From a virus: a DNA stretch of 24,412 nucleotides. The DNA is taken from the IMG/VR virus record IMGVR_UViG_3300031975_000612, positions 1-24,412 of that record. The stretch is one strand, 5' to 3'. The position numbers and the translations under genes are program-made. The notes under the pieces were generated by a model. The model did no database searches, was not told the origin of the DNA, and worked only from the letters and a program-made list of their open reading frames with translations. Each line of letters begins with the position of its first letter. Within the stretch, counting starts at the first letter, position 1. Below, piece by piece: positions 9,323 to 17,029 of the stretch.

Positions 9323-9546
9323 TATATCCTTTCAATTAATTGTTTAATATCACCATTAAGTCGTTGACTTGTTTCAATGCAATGCTTGACCACACTCGCC
9401 AATAAGTTTGCATAAAAAATTTCATCTATATCTTCTAACGAATCTTTTAGCATACTTGGCTGAATGTAGTCAAGATCAATTGCTATCTGACTATTGTTAG
9501 TCAGAGAAACTTTCATGGTAAAAAGTTCTGAGTTACTTCTTGGCAT
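9322..9546 (-). CDS. Small hypothetical protein
   Basis: A 74-residue protein I do not recognise. It is mixed in charge with a helical second half (about residues 30-74) and no cysteine motif or membrane segment. The ATG at 9546 lies inside the end of the upstream gene (14-base overlap) with a weak ribosome binding site. An internal ATG at 9516 is possible but has no better site. Its stop shares a base with the TSCPD-like start, so the two are probably coupled. Confidence 0.6.
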   Translation of the reverse strand: MPRSNSELFTMKVSLTNNSQIAIDLDYIQPSMLKDSLEDIDEIFYANLLASVVKHCIETSQRLNGDIKQLIERI

Positions 9547-9742
9547 TGTCTGCAGGTTTTGCTACAAAGTCAGCACCTATATTAGGATCAAGTTGTCTTA
9601 ACCCTTTCGATAATACTTCAATACCTTGAACTACTTCTCCATATGGTCTTGTAAATAAGTAACGAAGTATGCTTTGAACTTGCGTACCAGATATAATATA
9701 CTGAGTATCTATATCTTGCTGCTCTTGTTGTTTTTCTGCCAT
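9533..9742 (-). CDS. Small hypothetical protein, first gene of its sub-operon
   Basis: A 69-residue protein of unknown function. It is Gln-rich at the N-terminus (MAEKQQEQQDIDTQ), then helical, with a Lys-Lys ending. A strong ribosome binding site (AAAAGGAG) precedes the ATG. Upstream is the longest gap in this part of the leftward block, with a candidate promoter and several inverted repeats, so this gene and the two that follow may form a separately controlled unit. Confidence 0.65.
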   Translation of the reverse strand: MAEKQQEQQDIDTQYIISGTQVQSILRYLFTRPYGEVVQGIEVLSKGLRQLDPNIGADFVAKPADNAKK

Positions 9743-9778
9743 TTTATTCTCCTTTTATTAAATTTTTCTTTCTGAGAC

Positions 9779-9820
9779 GCTCAAATATGAGCAAGTTTGT
9801 ATGTTTTGATACCAACATAC
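9779..9820. repeat. Two inverted repeats in the 9743-9882 gap
   Basis: GCTCA-4-TGAGC lies at 9779-9792, and GTATGTT (9799-9805) pairs with AACATAC (9814-9820) around an 8-base spacer. The sequence ATATGAGC occurs at 9785-9792 and again at 9852-9859. They lie between the candidate -10 and the start codon, so they could be operators or leader hairpins. There is no T-run to suggest a terminator. Confidence 0.4.
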
Positions 9821-9838
9821 CAGCCCATACCACTTGTT

Positions 9839-9868
9839 ATTATACGTTAAGATATGAGCGTTTAAACG
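9839..9868 (-). promoter_or_regulatory. Candidate promoter and palindrome upstream of 69-residue gene
   Basis: On the minus strand a perfect TATAAT occupies 9839-9844. The expected -35 position holds no good TTGACA match, so this is a weak or activator-dependent promoter at best. The 10-base palindrome CGTTTAAACG (9859-9868) sits where the -35 would be, which suits an operator or activator site. Confidence 0.35.
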
Positions 9869-9882
9869 TTATTTGCTACATT

Positions 9883-10140
9883 CTATTCATCTGGATACTC
9901 CTTTTGTTGCTTTTCTACATCTTGTTCTAAAACTTCTACGATTAACCTCCTCAAGTACCATTCTGCCTTCTCTAAATCTTGAACAGGCTGTCCTTTGTAC
10001 TTGTACCTTGACATGTATTTCATACATGCACCTTTGAGATAACCATGAAACTCTTCAGTAGTCATTGACTCTTTGATTAGATCAATAGTCTCAGTCTTTG
10101 ACTGGCGATAATGTTTAGGAAAGTTAACTACGTCTTCCAT
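9883..10140 (-). CDS. DUF3310 family protein
   Basis: An 85-residue protein matching the phage DUF3310 family over nearly its whole length: VNFPKHYRQ near the start, the TIDLI segment, then CMKYMSRYKYKGQPVQDLEKA and WYLRRLI. The P-K-H-Y and K-Y-x-x-R-Y-K-x-K-G elements are hallmark positions. The family is widespread in phages and sometimes annotated as a nucleotide kinase, but no P-loop is visible and the biochemical role is not settled. The start overlaps the end of the metallophosphoesterase gene by 17 bases. Confidence 0.85.
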   Translation of the reverse strand: MEDVVNFPKHYRQSKTETIDLIKESMTTEEFHGYLKGACMKYMSRYKYKGQPVQDLEKAEWYLRRLIVEVLEQDVEKQQKEYPDE

Positions 10141-10870
10141 ATCTTTTCTTTACCTCGTTAATATGGACAGTCTCAATATCATACTCCCCACCTTTTACAT
10201 TTCGTTTTACAATTAATCCAGACCACCATAGTCTCTGTGTGTTATATGCGTACTTTTCTCTATGAGTCAAGTAGCAACCTGCAGATAATCCCATTATCTT
10301 TTTACCAGATGGCTGTGATGCAATAGCATAATCTAATAGATGAGAGTGCCCAACAGTAGAAGATACTTTATTTTTATTTACTAAAGATCTGGCCATGTTC
10401 TCACCTGATATAGCTGTGCCCATAACACCACTAGGAAAGTTATGCGAGTAGTATACTCCATCGATCACAGCAGGATATCTGTAATCATAGGTATGCCATC
10501 CATATTCAGGATACTTTAGATCATCTATAGTCATGTGGCCTTCAAGCTCTGGATTATCCTCTACCATACGATCAATCCTATCTTCATGATTGCCCAGTAG
10601 CATATGCATCTCTGGCTCATACTTGCCTAGACCATCATTAAATTTTTGTAGTGCGTCATGTGCATGCTCTATATCTTTTTTATATCTCCTACCCTCAAAA
10701 GATTTCTTCTTTTTATCATAGCTAGACATAGAATCCATACTAGCAAAGTCTCCCATACAAATAACTTTATCTACCTTTAAGTCTTTAGCCATTCGTCCTG
10801 CCCAAGTAAATCTTTCATTACTAGCACTAGGTGTACAATGGGGGTCTCCTATTACTAAGTGAGTTGTCAT
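10124..10870 (-). CDS. Calcineurin-like metallophosphoesterase
   Basis: A 248-residue protein with the five metallophosphoesterase blocks: GDPH (Asp9, His11), GD(F) (Asp41), GNHE (Asn94, His95), a histidine in YYSHNF (His143), and GHSH (His175, His177). These bind two metal ions and hydrolyse phosphodiesters or phosphomonoesters; the substrate cannot be read from sequence. I chose the ATG at 10870 over 10894 because it follows an AAGGAG at suitable distance and forms a TAATG overlap with the upstream gene, and the protein then begins directly with the metal-binding strand. Phage members are thought to act in nucleotide or nucleic-acid processing. Confidence 0.85.
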   Translation of the reverse strand: MTTHLVIGDPHCTPSASNERFTWAGRMAKDLKVDKVICMGDFASMDSMSSYDKKKKSFEGRRYKKDIEHAHDALQKFNDGLGKYEPEMHMLLGNHEDRIDRMVEDNPELEGHMTIDDLKYPEYGWHTYDYRYPAVIDGVYYSHNFPSGVMGTAISGENMARSLVNKNKVSSTVGHSHLLDYAIASQPSGKKIMGLSAGCYLTHREKYAYNTQRLWWSGLIVKRNVKGGEYDIETVHINEVKKRYGRRS

Positions 10871-11151
10871 TAGTGTAAGTCTCCTTTTTTCCAAGTTAAA
10901 ATATCTATAACATTATCTAGGTCCGTTTCTTTTGGTTCGGACTCATCTTCTTTAAATCCATACATACCCTCTTCGTATATGAGGTCTGGATTTGATGTAA
11001 CAAAACGAACCAAACCTTTTGCTATATAAGAGCACACATCTCTATCATCAGGTGACTTTGGATCTATTATGCCACATGTAAATCCTTTATCATGTGGCGT
11101 TATAATTACAGATACAGATTGAAATATATCTATTGGCTTATCAAAGTCCAT
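10870..11151 (-). CDS. Hypothetical protein
   Basis: A 93-residue acidic protein of unknown function with no membrane segment and two isolated cysteines (FTCGII, RDVCSYI). The start shares a base with the preceding stop (TAATG) with GAGG just upstream, and the stop shares a base with the metallophosphoesterase start. Conservation of this tight coupling supports a real gene. It may pair functionally with the neighbouring phosphoesterase, but nothing in the sequence proves it. Confidence 0.65.
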   Translation of the reverse strand: MDFDKPIDIFQSVSVIITPHDKGFTCGIIDPKSPDDRDVCSYIAKGLVRFVTSNPDLIYEEGMYGFKEDESEPKETDLDNVIDILTWKKGDLH

Positions 11152-11336
11152 TATATAACCTCAATCAGAGCATCAAGCTCTCTTATTTCTTTATCTTCTT
11201 CTGGCACGCCAGCTTCTATTAACTTTTTTCTTTTGACTGCTAAGTCATGTAAGGCAGTGTCTACCTCTTCTTGTGCTTGTTCTGATAAAGTTTCTATTTC
11301 TTCATCAGTTATTCCTTGTGGAAATGTAACCATCAT
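11151..11336 (-). CDS. Small acidic helical protein, unknown function
   Basis: A 61-residue, strongly acidic, helix-forming protein with a heptad-like pattern (DEEIETLSEQAQEEVD, then LAVKRKKLIEAG), likely a short coiled coil or helical hairpin. It starts with two consecutive ATG codons after AGGAG, and the first overlaps the upstream nuclease stop (ATGA). No family recognised. Confidence 0.65.
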   Translation of the reverse strand: MMVTFPQGITDEEIETLSEQAQEEVDTALHDLAVKRKKLIEAGVPEEDKEIRELDALIEVI

Positions 11337-11710
11337 AATAAGTCTCCTAAGTTAGTTTTCATGTTTGATTCTTTGATTATAGCAACAAACTTTTTAAAGT
11401 CAAGCACAATCAATGGATCTCTTTTATTCATCTTTAATACCACAACAGGCTCTAAGTTAGCATTAGATATTGCTTGGTCATATGCATCATACAAACCTTT
11501 CCATGTTTCTTTATTTTTACACTCAATAGAAAATGGAAATAGTCCTTGTGCAAATCTAGATAACTTAACATCAATACCTGATTCGCCCATGATAGCACAA
11601 GAAACATCTTCGTCTTTCTTTAAGTTAGGGAACGTACTTAATAGCACGTCCCTAACCCAGTTTTGTAGCCTTCGCCCCTTGGCTTTTCGACTGCGTACAC
11701 TAGTAGCCAT
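11333..11710 (-). CDS. Small PD-(D/E)XK nuclease, possibly Holliday-junction-resolvase-like
   Basis: A 125-residue protein. The core reads SGIDVK (Asp47), a short linker, then PFSIECKN (Glu63, Lys65), the D...E-x-K signature of PD-(D/E)XK nucleases. A basic N-terminus (RSRKAKGRR) could bind DNA. Size and the conserved Gly-Glu-Ser-Gly before the Asp resemble small resolvase-type nucleases, which cut branched DNA during phage recombination and packaging. It lies directly behind the larger exonuclease gene (11-base overlap), which supports a role in recombination or DNA maturation. The specific substrate is inferred. Confidence 0.65.
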   Translation of the reverse strand: MATSVRSRKAKGRRLQNWVRDVLLSTFPNLKKDEDVSCAIMGESGIDVKLSRFAQGLFPFSIECKNKETWKGLYDAYDQAISNANLEPVVVLKMNKRDPLIVLDFKKFVAIIKESNMKTNLGDLL

Positions 11711-12593
11711 CGTCCTCTACCCTAGGATTATTGACTTCAGTATACCAAACCCACTTGGGGTTTTTACCTTGCGACTGCTGTTGTGGTAGCAGCTGCAAGT
11801 TTTCTCCCCAACAAGGAAACTTGTAAGGGCAGAAACTGCATGCCGTTCCTAATACTTTATTACCTGTCTTTTGTTTTCTAAAGTATTCGTCTTCGGCTTT
11901 GAAACATCTTTTAAATTTCTTATCTAAATTTATAGCTCTAATATTATTATCAATAGTACTCAATGCATGTTCTTTGTATTCATCATCAGCTAAAGGAGCC
12001 TCAGTTAGTGCCCATTCTCCAGTTGATTTATTGATAGCTATCCATCCGCCAAATGGTTTTTGTCTAGCTTCTGCATACATATATCCTTGTGCTAGATATC
12101 CAAACAAGTCATCACTTGCTACTGCATGAAAGCCACCATTCTCTCCAAACTTATTAGTGAATGACCATGGTGATGCGCTTTTAATATCCCATACCTTATC
12201 CTCAATCTCCACATCAAGAGTACCATTTACAGTAACATCGTCAAGTTTGTATTCAGTCTTTGTTTGCTCTGATTGTATTTCTACACCAGATGCTTTCATA
12301 ATAATCATTGCCGCTTGCTCTATAAGATCTCCAAATAGATTTCTCATCTTAACATTATATGGTTGCGACTCACCTTTAATGCCTTTCTTTTCCATCTGCA
12401 ATTGGCATAAAGGTCTACCGATGCTTGATGCTCTAAGACCAAACTCTTTATTTCTTTGGTCAGTGAATTGCTTGCGGAATGATTCCATGCAAGCGTTACC
12501 AAACTGAGTGATCAAGTCATCGGATACCTCGACTGCATCTTTATTAGCAGCCTCCAAAAACACCCTAACTTTTTCTAGGATGTCCGAACTCAT
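11700..12593 (-). CDS. Cas4/RecB-like exonuclease with probable Fe-S cluster
   Basis: A 297-residue PD-(D/E)XK exonuclease. Asp127 (NGTLDVEI) and Asp136-x-Lys138 (WDIKSA) form the metal-binding core, and Gln169 with the following tyrosine (AQGYMY) gives the RecB-family Q-x-x-x-Y motif. Cys63 near the N-terminus and Cys252, Cys255 and Cys261 at the C-terminus (CSFCPYKFPC) match the four-cysteine arrangement that holds a 4Fe-4S cluster in Cas4 and AddB nucleases. Phage members process DNA ends for recombination or replication. No cas1/cas2 or repeat array is present, so this is a phage replication nuclease, not a CRISPR component. Its start overlaps the SSB-like stop (ATGA). Confidence 0.82.
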   Translation of the reverse strand: MSSDILEKVRVFLEAANKDAVEVSDDLITQFGNACMESFRKQFTDQRNKEFGLRASSIGRPLCQLQMEKKGIKGESQPYNVKMRNLFGDLIEQAAMIIMKASGVEIQSEQTKTEYKLDDVTVNGTLDVEIEDKVWDIKSASPWSFTNKFGENGGFHAVASDDLFGYLAQGYMYAEARQKPFGGWIAINKSTGEWALTEAPLADDEYKEHALSTIDNNIRAINLDKKFKRCFKAEDEYFRKQKTGNKVLGTACSFCPYKFPCWGENLQLLPQQQSQGKNPKWVWYTEVNNPRVEDDGY

Positions 12594-13426
12594 GACGACA
12601 ATACTTCAATAGGATCATCATCAAACTCTGCCTCTACCGCCTGTACGGATACAGGTTCAGCTTTCTTGGCTTGTCTCCAAAGTTCTACTATCTCCTCATT
12701 TTCTGTGTTGATAGTGTCTTGGAAAGCAAGAAGAATTTCTTTTTCTTTATCAGAAAACTGTACTTCATCTGAGTCTACACTTATATCAGACACATAGAAT
12801 ACATTGCTTCCAGCCTTTTTCTTTTTACTTTTAAGTGTAAGCGTATGATTAAACATCACCTTACCTCTGCGTCTAAGACTTTCTATTGCCTCTCCAACAG
12901 GTTTAAAGTTACTACCTGTTACTTTCCATAGTACAGGCAAGTTAGTTACCTCTGCATCAGCTCCACCTGGAAGGCTACCTTTAAAAGAAACTAGACCATA
13001 AACTAAACGATAGCACTTTATTGCTTTCTGTTTCATTCTTTCTTCATCAGAAAGATTAGCCAGTTCCTTTGCAGGTATTTTGCCACAGCGTATACCACCT
13101 TGTATATCTATGGCCTCATCTTTCCAAGACTTAAAGATTATACTTCTGTTGCTATACTCATTCTTCTCTGCATCGTACTTCATGTACTGATATGCATTCA
13201 TGAATGGTCTAAATGTAACAGGCTTTCCGTAAGCCATGCTATCTAATTCAGGAACGTAAACACCGTATGATCCCACTGGTACCTCTGCCCCATCATCATT
13301 TTCTGGAAATCTATTTATGGCTAACTTCGGTAAGAAGTTACCAGTAGAAGATTTCTCTTGTCCAATCATAGACATAATCTGTTCTTGTGACAGACCATCT
13401 ATATTTGATATTTCATTATTAGTCAT
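12590..13426 (-). CDS. Probable single-stranded DNA-binding protein
   Basis: A 278-residue protein with no enzyme motif, a mixed-charge central region with many aromatic residues (about 50-220), a basic segment near 205 (TLKSKKKKAG), and a very acidic C-terminus (EAEFDDDPIEVLSS), the layout typical of phage SSBs whose tail recruits partners. Its place between the polymerase and an exonuclease in a replication operon supports this. A strong ribosome binding site (AAGGAGG) precedes the ATG. The family itself is not recognised from sequence alone, so the role is an inference from layout and position. Confidence 0.5.
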   Translation of the reverse strand: MTNNEISNIDGLSQEQIMSMIGQEKSSTGNFLPKLAINRFPENDDGAEVPVGSYGVYVPELDSMAYGKPVTFRPFMNAYQYMKYDAEKNEYSNRSIIFKSWKDEAIDIQGGIRCGKIPAKELANLSDEERMKQKAIKCYRLVYGLVSFKGSLPGGADAEVTNLPVLWKVTGSNFKPVGEAIESLRRRGKVMFNHTLTLKSKKKKAGSNVFYVSDISVDSDEVQFSDKEKEILLAFQDTINTENEEIVELWRQAKKAEPVSVQAVEAEFDDDPIEVLSS

Positions 13427-13445
13427 GCGACCTCCTTATTGTTAA

Positions 13446-13646
13446 TTATATATCTTTTATCTCTTCAATCGCCATAAGGTTATCTCTGGCGGACGCTATC
13501 TTTTGTACTTGTTTATCTACTTCATCAATGTGTTGGGGATGTTCTCCAATACCAACAGAATTATTTAAGTAAATTTCAAGCGTTGCCTTTGCCTCAGATA
13601 TCTGAGAGTTATAACGATCTACTAATGCTTTTAAGATTTGTGACAT
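13446..13646 (-). CDS. Conserved small phage protein, unknown function
   Basis: A 66-residue helical protein beginning MSQILKALVDRYNSQI, with a central Asn-Asn-x-x-Gly-Ile-Gly-Glu-His-Pro element (residues 28-37) and a helical tail. Short proteins with this V/I-G-E-H-P centre recur in many unrelated tailed phages as conserved hypotheticals. AAGGAGG precedes the ATG by a few bases. It sits between the polymerase region and the SSB-like gene. Function unknown. Confidence 0.7.
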   Translation of the reverse strand: MSQILKALVDRYNSQISEAKATLEIYLNNSVGIGEHPQHIDEVDKQVQKIASARDNLMAIEEIKDI

Positions 13647-13655
13647 ACTACCTCC

Positions 13656-13684
13656 TTACTATCACATTTTGTTACATTTGTCAA
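13656..13684 (-). promoter_or_regulatory. Candidate promoter before the 66-residue gene
   Basis: A perfect TTGACA (13679-13684) lies 17 bases before TAGTAA, or 15 bases before an extended -10 (TGTGATAGT). Both -10 matches are mediocre and transcription would begin very close to the ribosome binding site, so this is uncertain. The spacer repeats AATGT twice. Confidence 0.3.
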
Positions 13685-13764
13685 TAGATAATATGACCTA
13701 ATATTATTATATAAAGTATTACGCCAGCCATAGCTAAATTAAACCAAAATTCAAATAAATTCAC
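13681..13764 (-). CDS. 27-residue membrane microprotein
   Basis: A GTG-initiated frame of 27 residues whose GTGA overlaps the DNA polymerase stop codon. It begins MNLFEFWFNLAMAG and continues with a hydrophobic run of Val, Leu and Ile to the end, so nearly the whole product would be one membrane span. A purine-rich GGGTGG lies about four bases upstream. Similar microproteins are abundant in the 22872-24002 operon, which makes this one more credible. Function unknown; it could also be a chance frame, since the region is only 115 bases between two real genes. Confidence 0.45.
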   Translation of the reverse strand: MNLFEFWFNLAMAGVILYIIILGHIIY

Positions 13765-15824
13765 ATTACCACCCTTTCTTTTTTTAAGGAAACTTCATTC
13801 ATTTCTAACCAATTATCGCCTATCTTCAGCTCCGTGTCAAGTGGTACATTGAACTCAACTTTATAAAAGTCATACAAAGAATCAATAACATTTCTAGTTG
13901 CTTTGTCTAGTAGATCCGTCATTAATTCTATCTCATTTGGGTGCGCATCTACAACTATGGAATCGTGCACAGTATTTATTAATAAACTTTTTACACCCTT
14001 ATCTCTCATCATTTTGTAAGCATTGATACATGCTATGGGTACTATATCAGCAGTTGCAAAACCTTGAACTGGATAGTTCTTTATCTGTGTGGAATAACTA
14101 GAGCCACCCCATGCCTGTCTTTGTGCATACGGAAATGAATACTCACGGCCTGATGGTAGCTTTACTTTCTTAAACTCTATAGCTGTACTTTGTAAAGTCT
14201 CATGCCACTTTGCTATGTCTTTGTACTTCTCAAGAAATGCTTTGTAGTATCTTTTCTCACTATCACTACCTGACATGCCACCATACAAAGGTTTGAATGT
14301 ATGTGCTTTTGCATCTTGCCTACTCACTCCAATAGTATCTGCGGTAAACTGATGTACATCTACACCATCATCTATATCTTTCATGCCCTGCTTATCCTGT
14401 GCTAAGAATACAGCAGTCCTAAATTCTAATTGTGAAAAATCTATCTCCATAATTTTACCACCCTTAAACCTGGAAGATATAACTTTACGAATAGGAAAAG
14501 TATTACCTCTTGGTTGGTTCTGAAAGTTGGGATCACGACTTGATAGTCTTGCTGTAGCTGTAACACACTGCATAAACTTAGGATGCAATACGCTATCCTC
14601 ATTTACATGATCTCTTATGCCATTTACAAATGTATTTAGATATGTATCTATGGCATTGTATCTGATAATTAAATCAACAAACTCTTTCATATCTCCTTGC
14701 GCCCTCATAGATAACTTCTTCAGTGTATCTCTGTCTGTTTTAAAGCCACCCTCTGCTACCTCTGAGACACCAACAGGCATCTGATTAAAACCTGCAGTTC
14801 TGTTAAGCTGTAAATAAATTACTCCTTCTCCGTTGCAATGAGGGCACTTTGTAAGATTCTTAAATGGTTCTCCATTAACTTTAAATCTTCTAATTAAACC
14901 TTTACCTTCACAGTGACTGCACTGTGCTGCTAATGTCTGCTTAATTGTTTTTGTGTTTAATGCTACTAAATCTCTAAACTTAGACTTTGATAGTGTGGGT
15001 CTGCGTTTCTTTCTCTTGGTAAATTTATCTATACCTATGTTAAATGTCTCTGCCCACTTTTTTTTATCTATAACTTTTCTAGAGTAGATCAGCCAAGATA
15101 ATTGCTCTGTGCTAGCAGGATTGATAGGTGTATCTCCCATCTTCTCTCTTATAATCTTTTTTATTTCCTGTGCCAGTCTGCCAAACTCTTCTTTAAACTC
15201 TTGCTCCACAGCATTCAATGCATTTAGGTCAATGTTTATGCCATTTATTTCCATATCTGCAAGCACTGGCAGAAATTCATTCATCATTTTGGCTGATTTA
15301 AGTAAGGGTTTGTTACCTTCTTTCTTAAAATCTACCATCTGTGCATCAAACAAAGCTCTTGTAGATCTAACATCTTGCCTACCATACTCTTCAATAATAC
15401 TCACAGGTATATCTTCAAATGATATTTTGCGTTTCATATAGTCATCTACTGCATCCGACTTCTGAGATATGCTCCTGCGTTTACATATATCTTTTAGTGA
15501 TAGTGGCTTTCTTAATCCACGAAGTAATATATACTCACCTATCATGGTGTCGTACAATCTGCCAGTGTATTTGAATCCTGACTCCAGTAGCCACACTAAA
15601 TCAAACTTAATGTTGTGGCCAACAAGTAGTGTAGTCTTATCTAGTATATCTTGAACTGCCTTGTGATTAGATTGTATATCAAAGCTCTCGTGATTGTGAT
15701 TAAAAAAATAATACTCATCATTAACTCCAATACTAACTAGGCAATTGTTAGGATTAAATGGTAGTGGATCTACTTTGCCATCCACGATTTGAAAGCTGGT
15801 CTCTACATCTAATACTGTAATCAT
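13761..15824 (-). CDS. Family A DNA polymerase with DnaJ-type zinc insert
   Basis: A 687-residue replicative polymerase. The 3'-5' exonuclease domain shows Asp6 and Glu8 (VLDVETS), HNIKFD (70-75) and YGRQD (147-151). The polymerase shows TARLSSRDPNFQNQPR (424-439), motif A with Asp462 (DFSQLEFR), motif B with Arg502, Lys506, Phe510, Tyr514 in exact four-residue spacing, and motif C VHDS (His620, Asp621). Between the halves sit two CxxCxGxG motifs (302-309 and 327-334), the zinc-binding element of the DnaJ central domain, as described for HMO-2011-type phages. Phe510 aligns with E. coli Phe762, a state usually linked to lytic phages. The gene follows the helicase with an ATGA overlap. Confidence 0.95.
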   Translation of the reverse strand: MITVLDVETSFQIVDGKVDPLPFNPNNCLVSIGVNDEYYFFNHNHESFDIQSNHKAVQDILDKTTLLVGHNIKFDLVWLLESGFKYTGRLYDTMIGEYILLRGLRKPLSLKDICKRRSISQKSDAVDDYMKRKISFEDIPVSIIEEYGRQDVRSTRALFDAQMVDFKKEGNKPLLKSAKMMNEFLPVLADMEINGINIDLNALNAVEQEFKEEFGRLAQEIKKIIREKMGDTPINPASTEQLSWLIYSRKVIDKKKWAETFNIGIDKFTKRKKRRPTLSKSKFRDLVALNTKTIKQTLAAQCSHCEGKGLIRRFKVNGEPFKNLTKCPHCNGEGVIYLQLNRTAGFNQMPVGVSEVAEGGFKTDRDTLKKLSMRAQGDMKEFVDLIIRYNAIDTYLNTFVNGIRDHVNEDSVLHPKFMQCVTATARLSSRDPNFQNQPRGNTFPIRKVISSRFKGGKIMEIDFSQLEFRTAVFLAQDKQGMKDIDDGVDVHQFTADTIGVSRQDAKAHTFKPLYGGMSGSDSEKRYYKAFLEKYKDIAKWHETLQSTAIEFKKVKLPSGREYSFPYAQRQAWGGSSYSTQIKNYPVQGFATADIVPIACINAYKMMRDKGVKSLLINTVHDSIVVDAHPNEIELMTDLLDKATRNVIDSLYDFYKVEFNVPLDTELKIGDNWLEMNEVSLKKERVVM

Positions 15825-17029
15825 ACTCTATACCTTGATAGTTGTGGTTCGATATTACAAGTTATCTCTCCATGATAGCCTGATATCTTATTCTTACTTA
15901 TACACATAACTCGAGTAGTATCAAGCGAATCTAAAGATCCATGCTTACCAATGCCTATAATTAAATCTGCCTCTGCAGCTTTACCAGTCTTTGAGTTCTC
16001 CATCATATCAAAAGATATTCTAGTCTTACCATGTGCGTCTGCTGATGCTTGTGATATTGCTATCACACAACACTCATGTCGTTTTGCTATCTCTCTTGCT
16101 CCAGTATATACTGCTCTAAGTTTTTCATCTGTTCTTGTAAAGTTGCCAGACACACCTACCTTATCTAACTGATCAATAATGAGGATGTCAGGTTTGTTGC
16201 TACTGCAAAAACTGTCAACGTCATCAATAGTCCAATCAACAGTATCCATAAGTTTAACATTATCTTTTATCTCCTTCCATTTTTCTTTTGCTAAATCTAA
16301 ATTATCGGTAATCTCATCTCGTGTCATACCTGTGTGCGCATTAATTACTCTCATCTGAGTTCGGATTGCAGGTTCCTCATTAATTAACGCACACACTTTT
16401 GCACCTTGCGATGCAAATCCTTTTAGCCCACCAACAAGATTAACCCAGAATGCAGTCTTGCCTGACTCTGGCCTTGCAAAAACAATAACTAAATTACCTG
16501 GACCAATGCCTGGAACTTGTTCATGCAAACTTGGTAGATTAAATTCAAACTTAGTTTGTACATCTAAAGATTCTAATAACTCTGGTATATCCTCCGTAAC
16601 TGATTCATGCTCATCTGTATCTTCATCCGTATTATCTAGTAACTGTTTGATTTCATTAAACGATTTGTCCTGCCCGTTAAATATATCTGTAGCTATAACT
16701 GCCACCTTGTGTGCAAGATTTCTTTTGTATACTGCTTCAATGATATCTGTGGCAACAGATTCATTTGGCTCTTGCTCATCTTTTATTTCTTGTACAAGAG
16801 TTTCAAAGTTTAATCTCGCAGCTCGTGTCAATGCAGGATTATATTTTTCTGTGTGTAAATCTATCAGTTCATCTATTGTAAGATCTTCTTCGTAATCTTT
16901 GTGTGCTTTTTCTATTGTAGAATAAAAGTTACCAAGCCCATTGGTAAATGTAGTCTTAGATACTTTGCCTTTGTTTCTTTCGTAAAAATTTTTTTTAAGT
17001 AGTAACTTAATTAATTGTCGTTCCTGCAT
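15821..17029 (-). CDS. DnaB-like replicative helicase
   Basis: A 402-residue protein with a RecA-type ATPase core: Walker A ARPESGKT (185-192), the glutamate-containing strand ALINEEP (214-220), Walker B ILIIDQLD (282-289), and an ISQ sensor strand (325-327) as in DnaB and T7 gp4. It unwinds DNA 5' to 3' at the fork as a ring. The first 160 residues are a helical, charged N-terminal part and lack a primase domain; priming is supplied by the separate gene just upstream. The start overlaps the primase gene by 19 bases and its stop overlaps the polymerase start. Confidence 0.9.
   Translation of the reverse strand: MQERQLIKLLLKKNFYERNKGKVSKTTFTNGLGNFYSTIEKAHKDYEEDLTIDELIDLHTEKYNPALTRAARLNFETLVQEIKDEQEPNESVATDIIEAVYKRNLAHKVAVIATDIFNGQDKSFNEIKQLLDNTDEDTDEHESVTEDIPELLESLDVQTKFEFNLPSLHEQVPGIGPGNLVIVFARPESGKTAFWVNLVGGLKGFASQGAKVCALINEEPAIRTQMRVINAHTGMTRDEITDNLDLAKEKWKEIKDNVKLMDTVDWTIDDVDSFCSSNKPDILIIDQLDKVGVSGNFTRTDEKLRAVYTGAREIAKRHECCVIAISQASADAHGKTRISFDMMENSKTGKAAEADLIIGIGKHGSLDSLDTTRVMCISKNKISGYHGEITCNIEPQLSRYRV

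Noticed and set aside
11700-12593. CRISPR-related Cas4.
   Set aside because: No cas1, cas2 or repeat array is visible; the gene is embedded in a phage replication operon.
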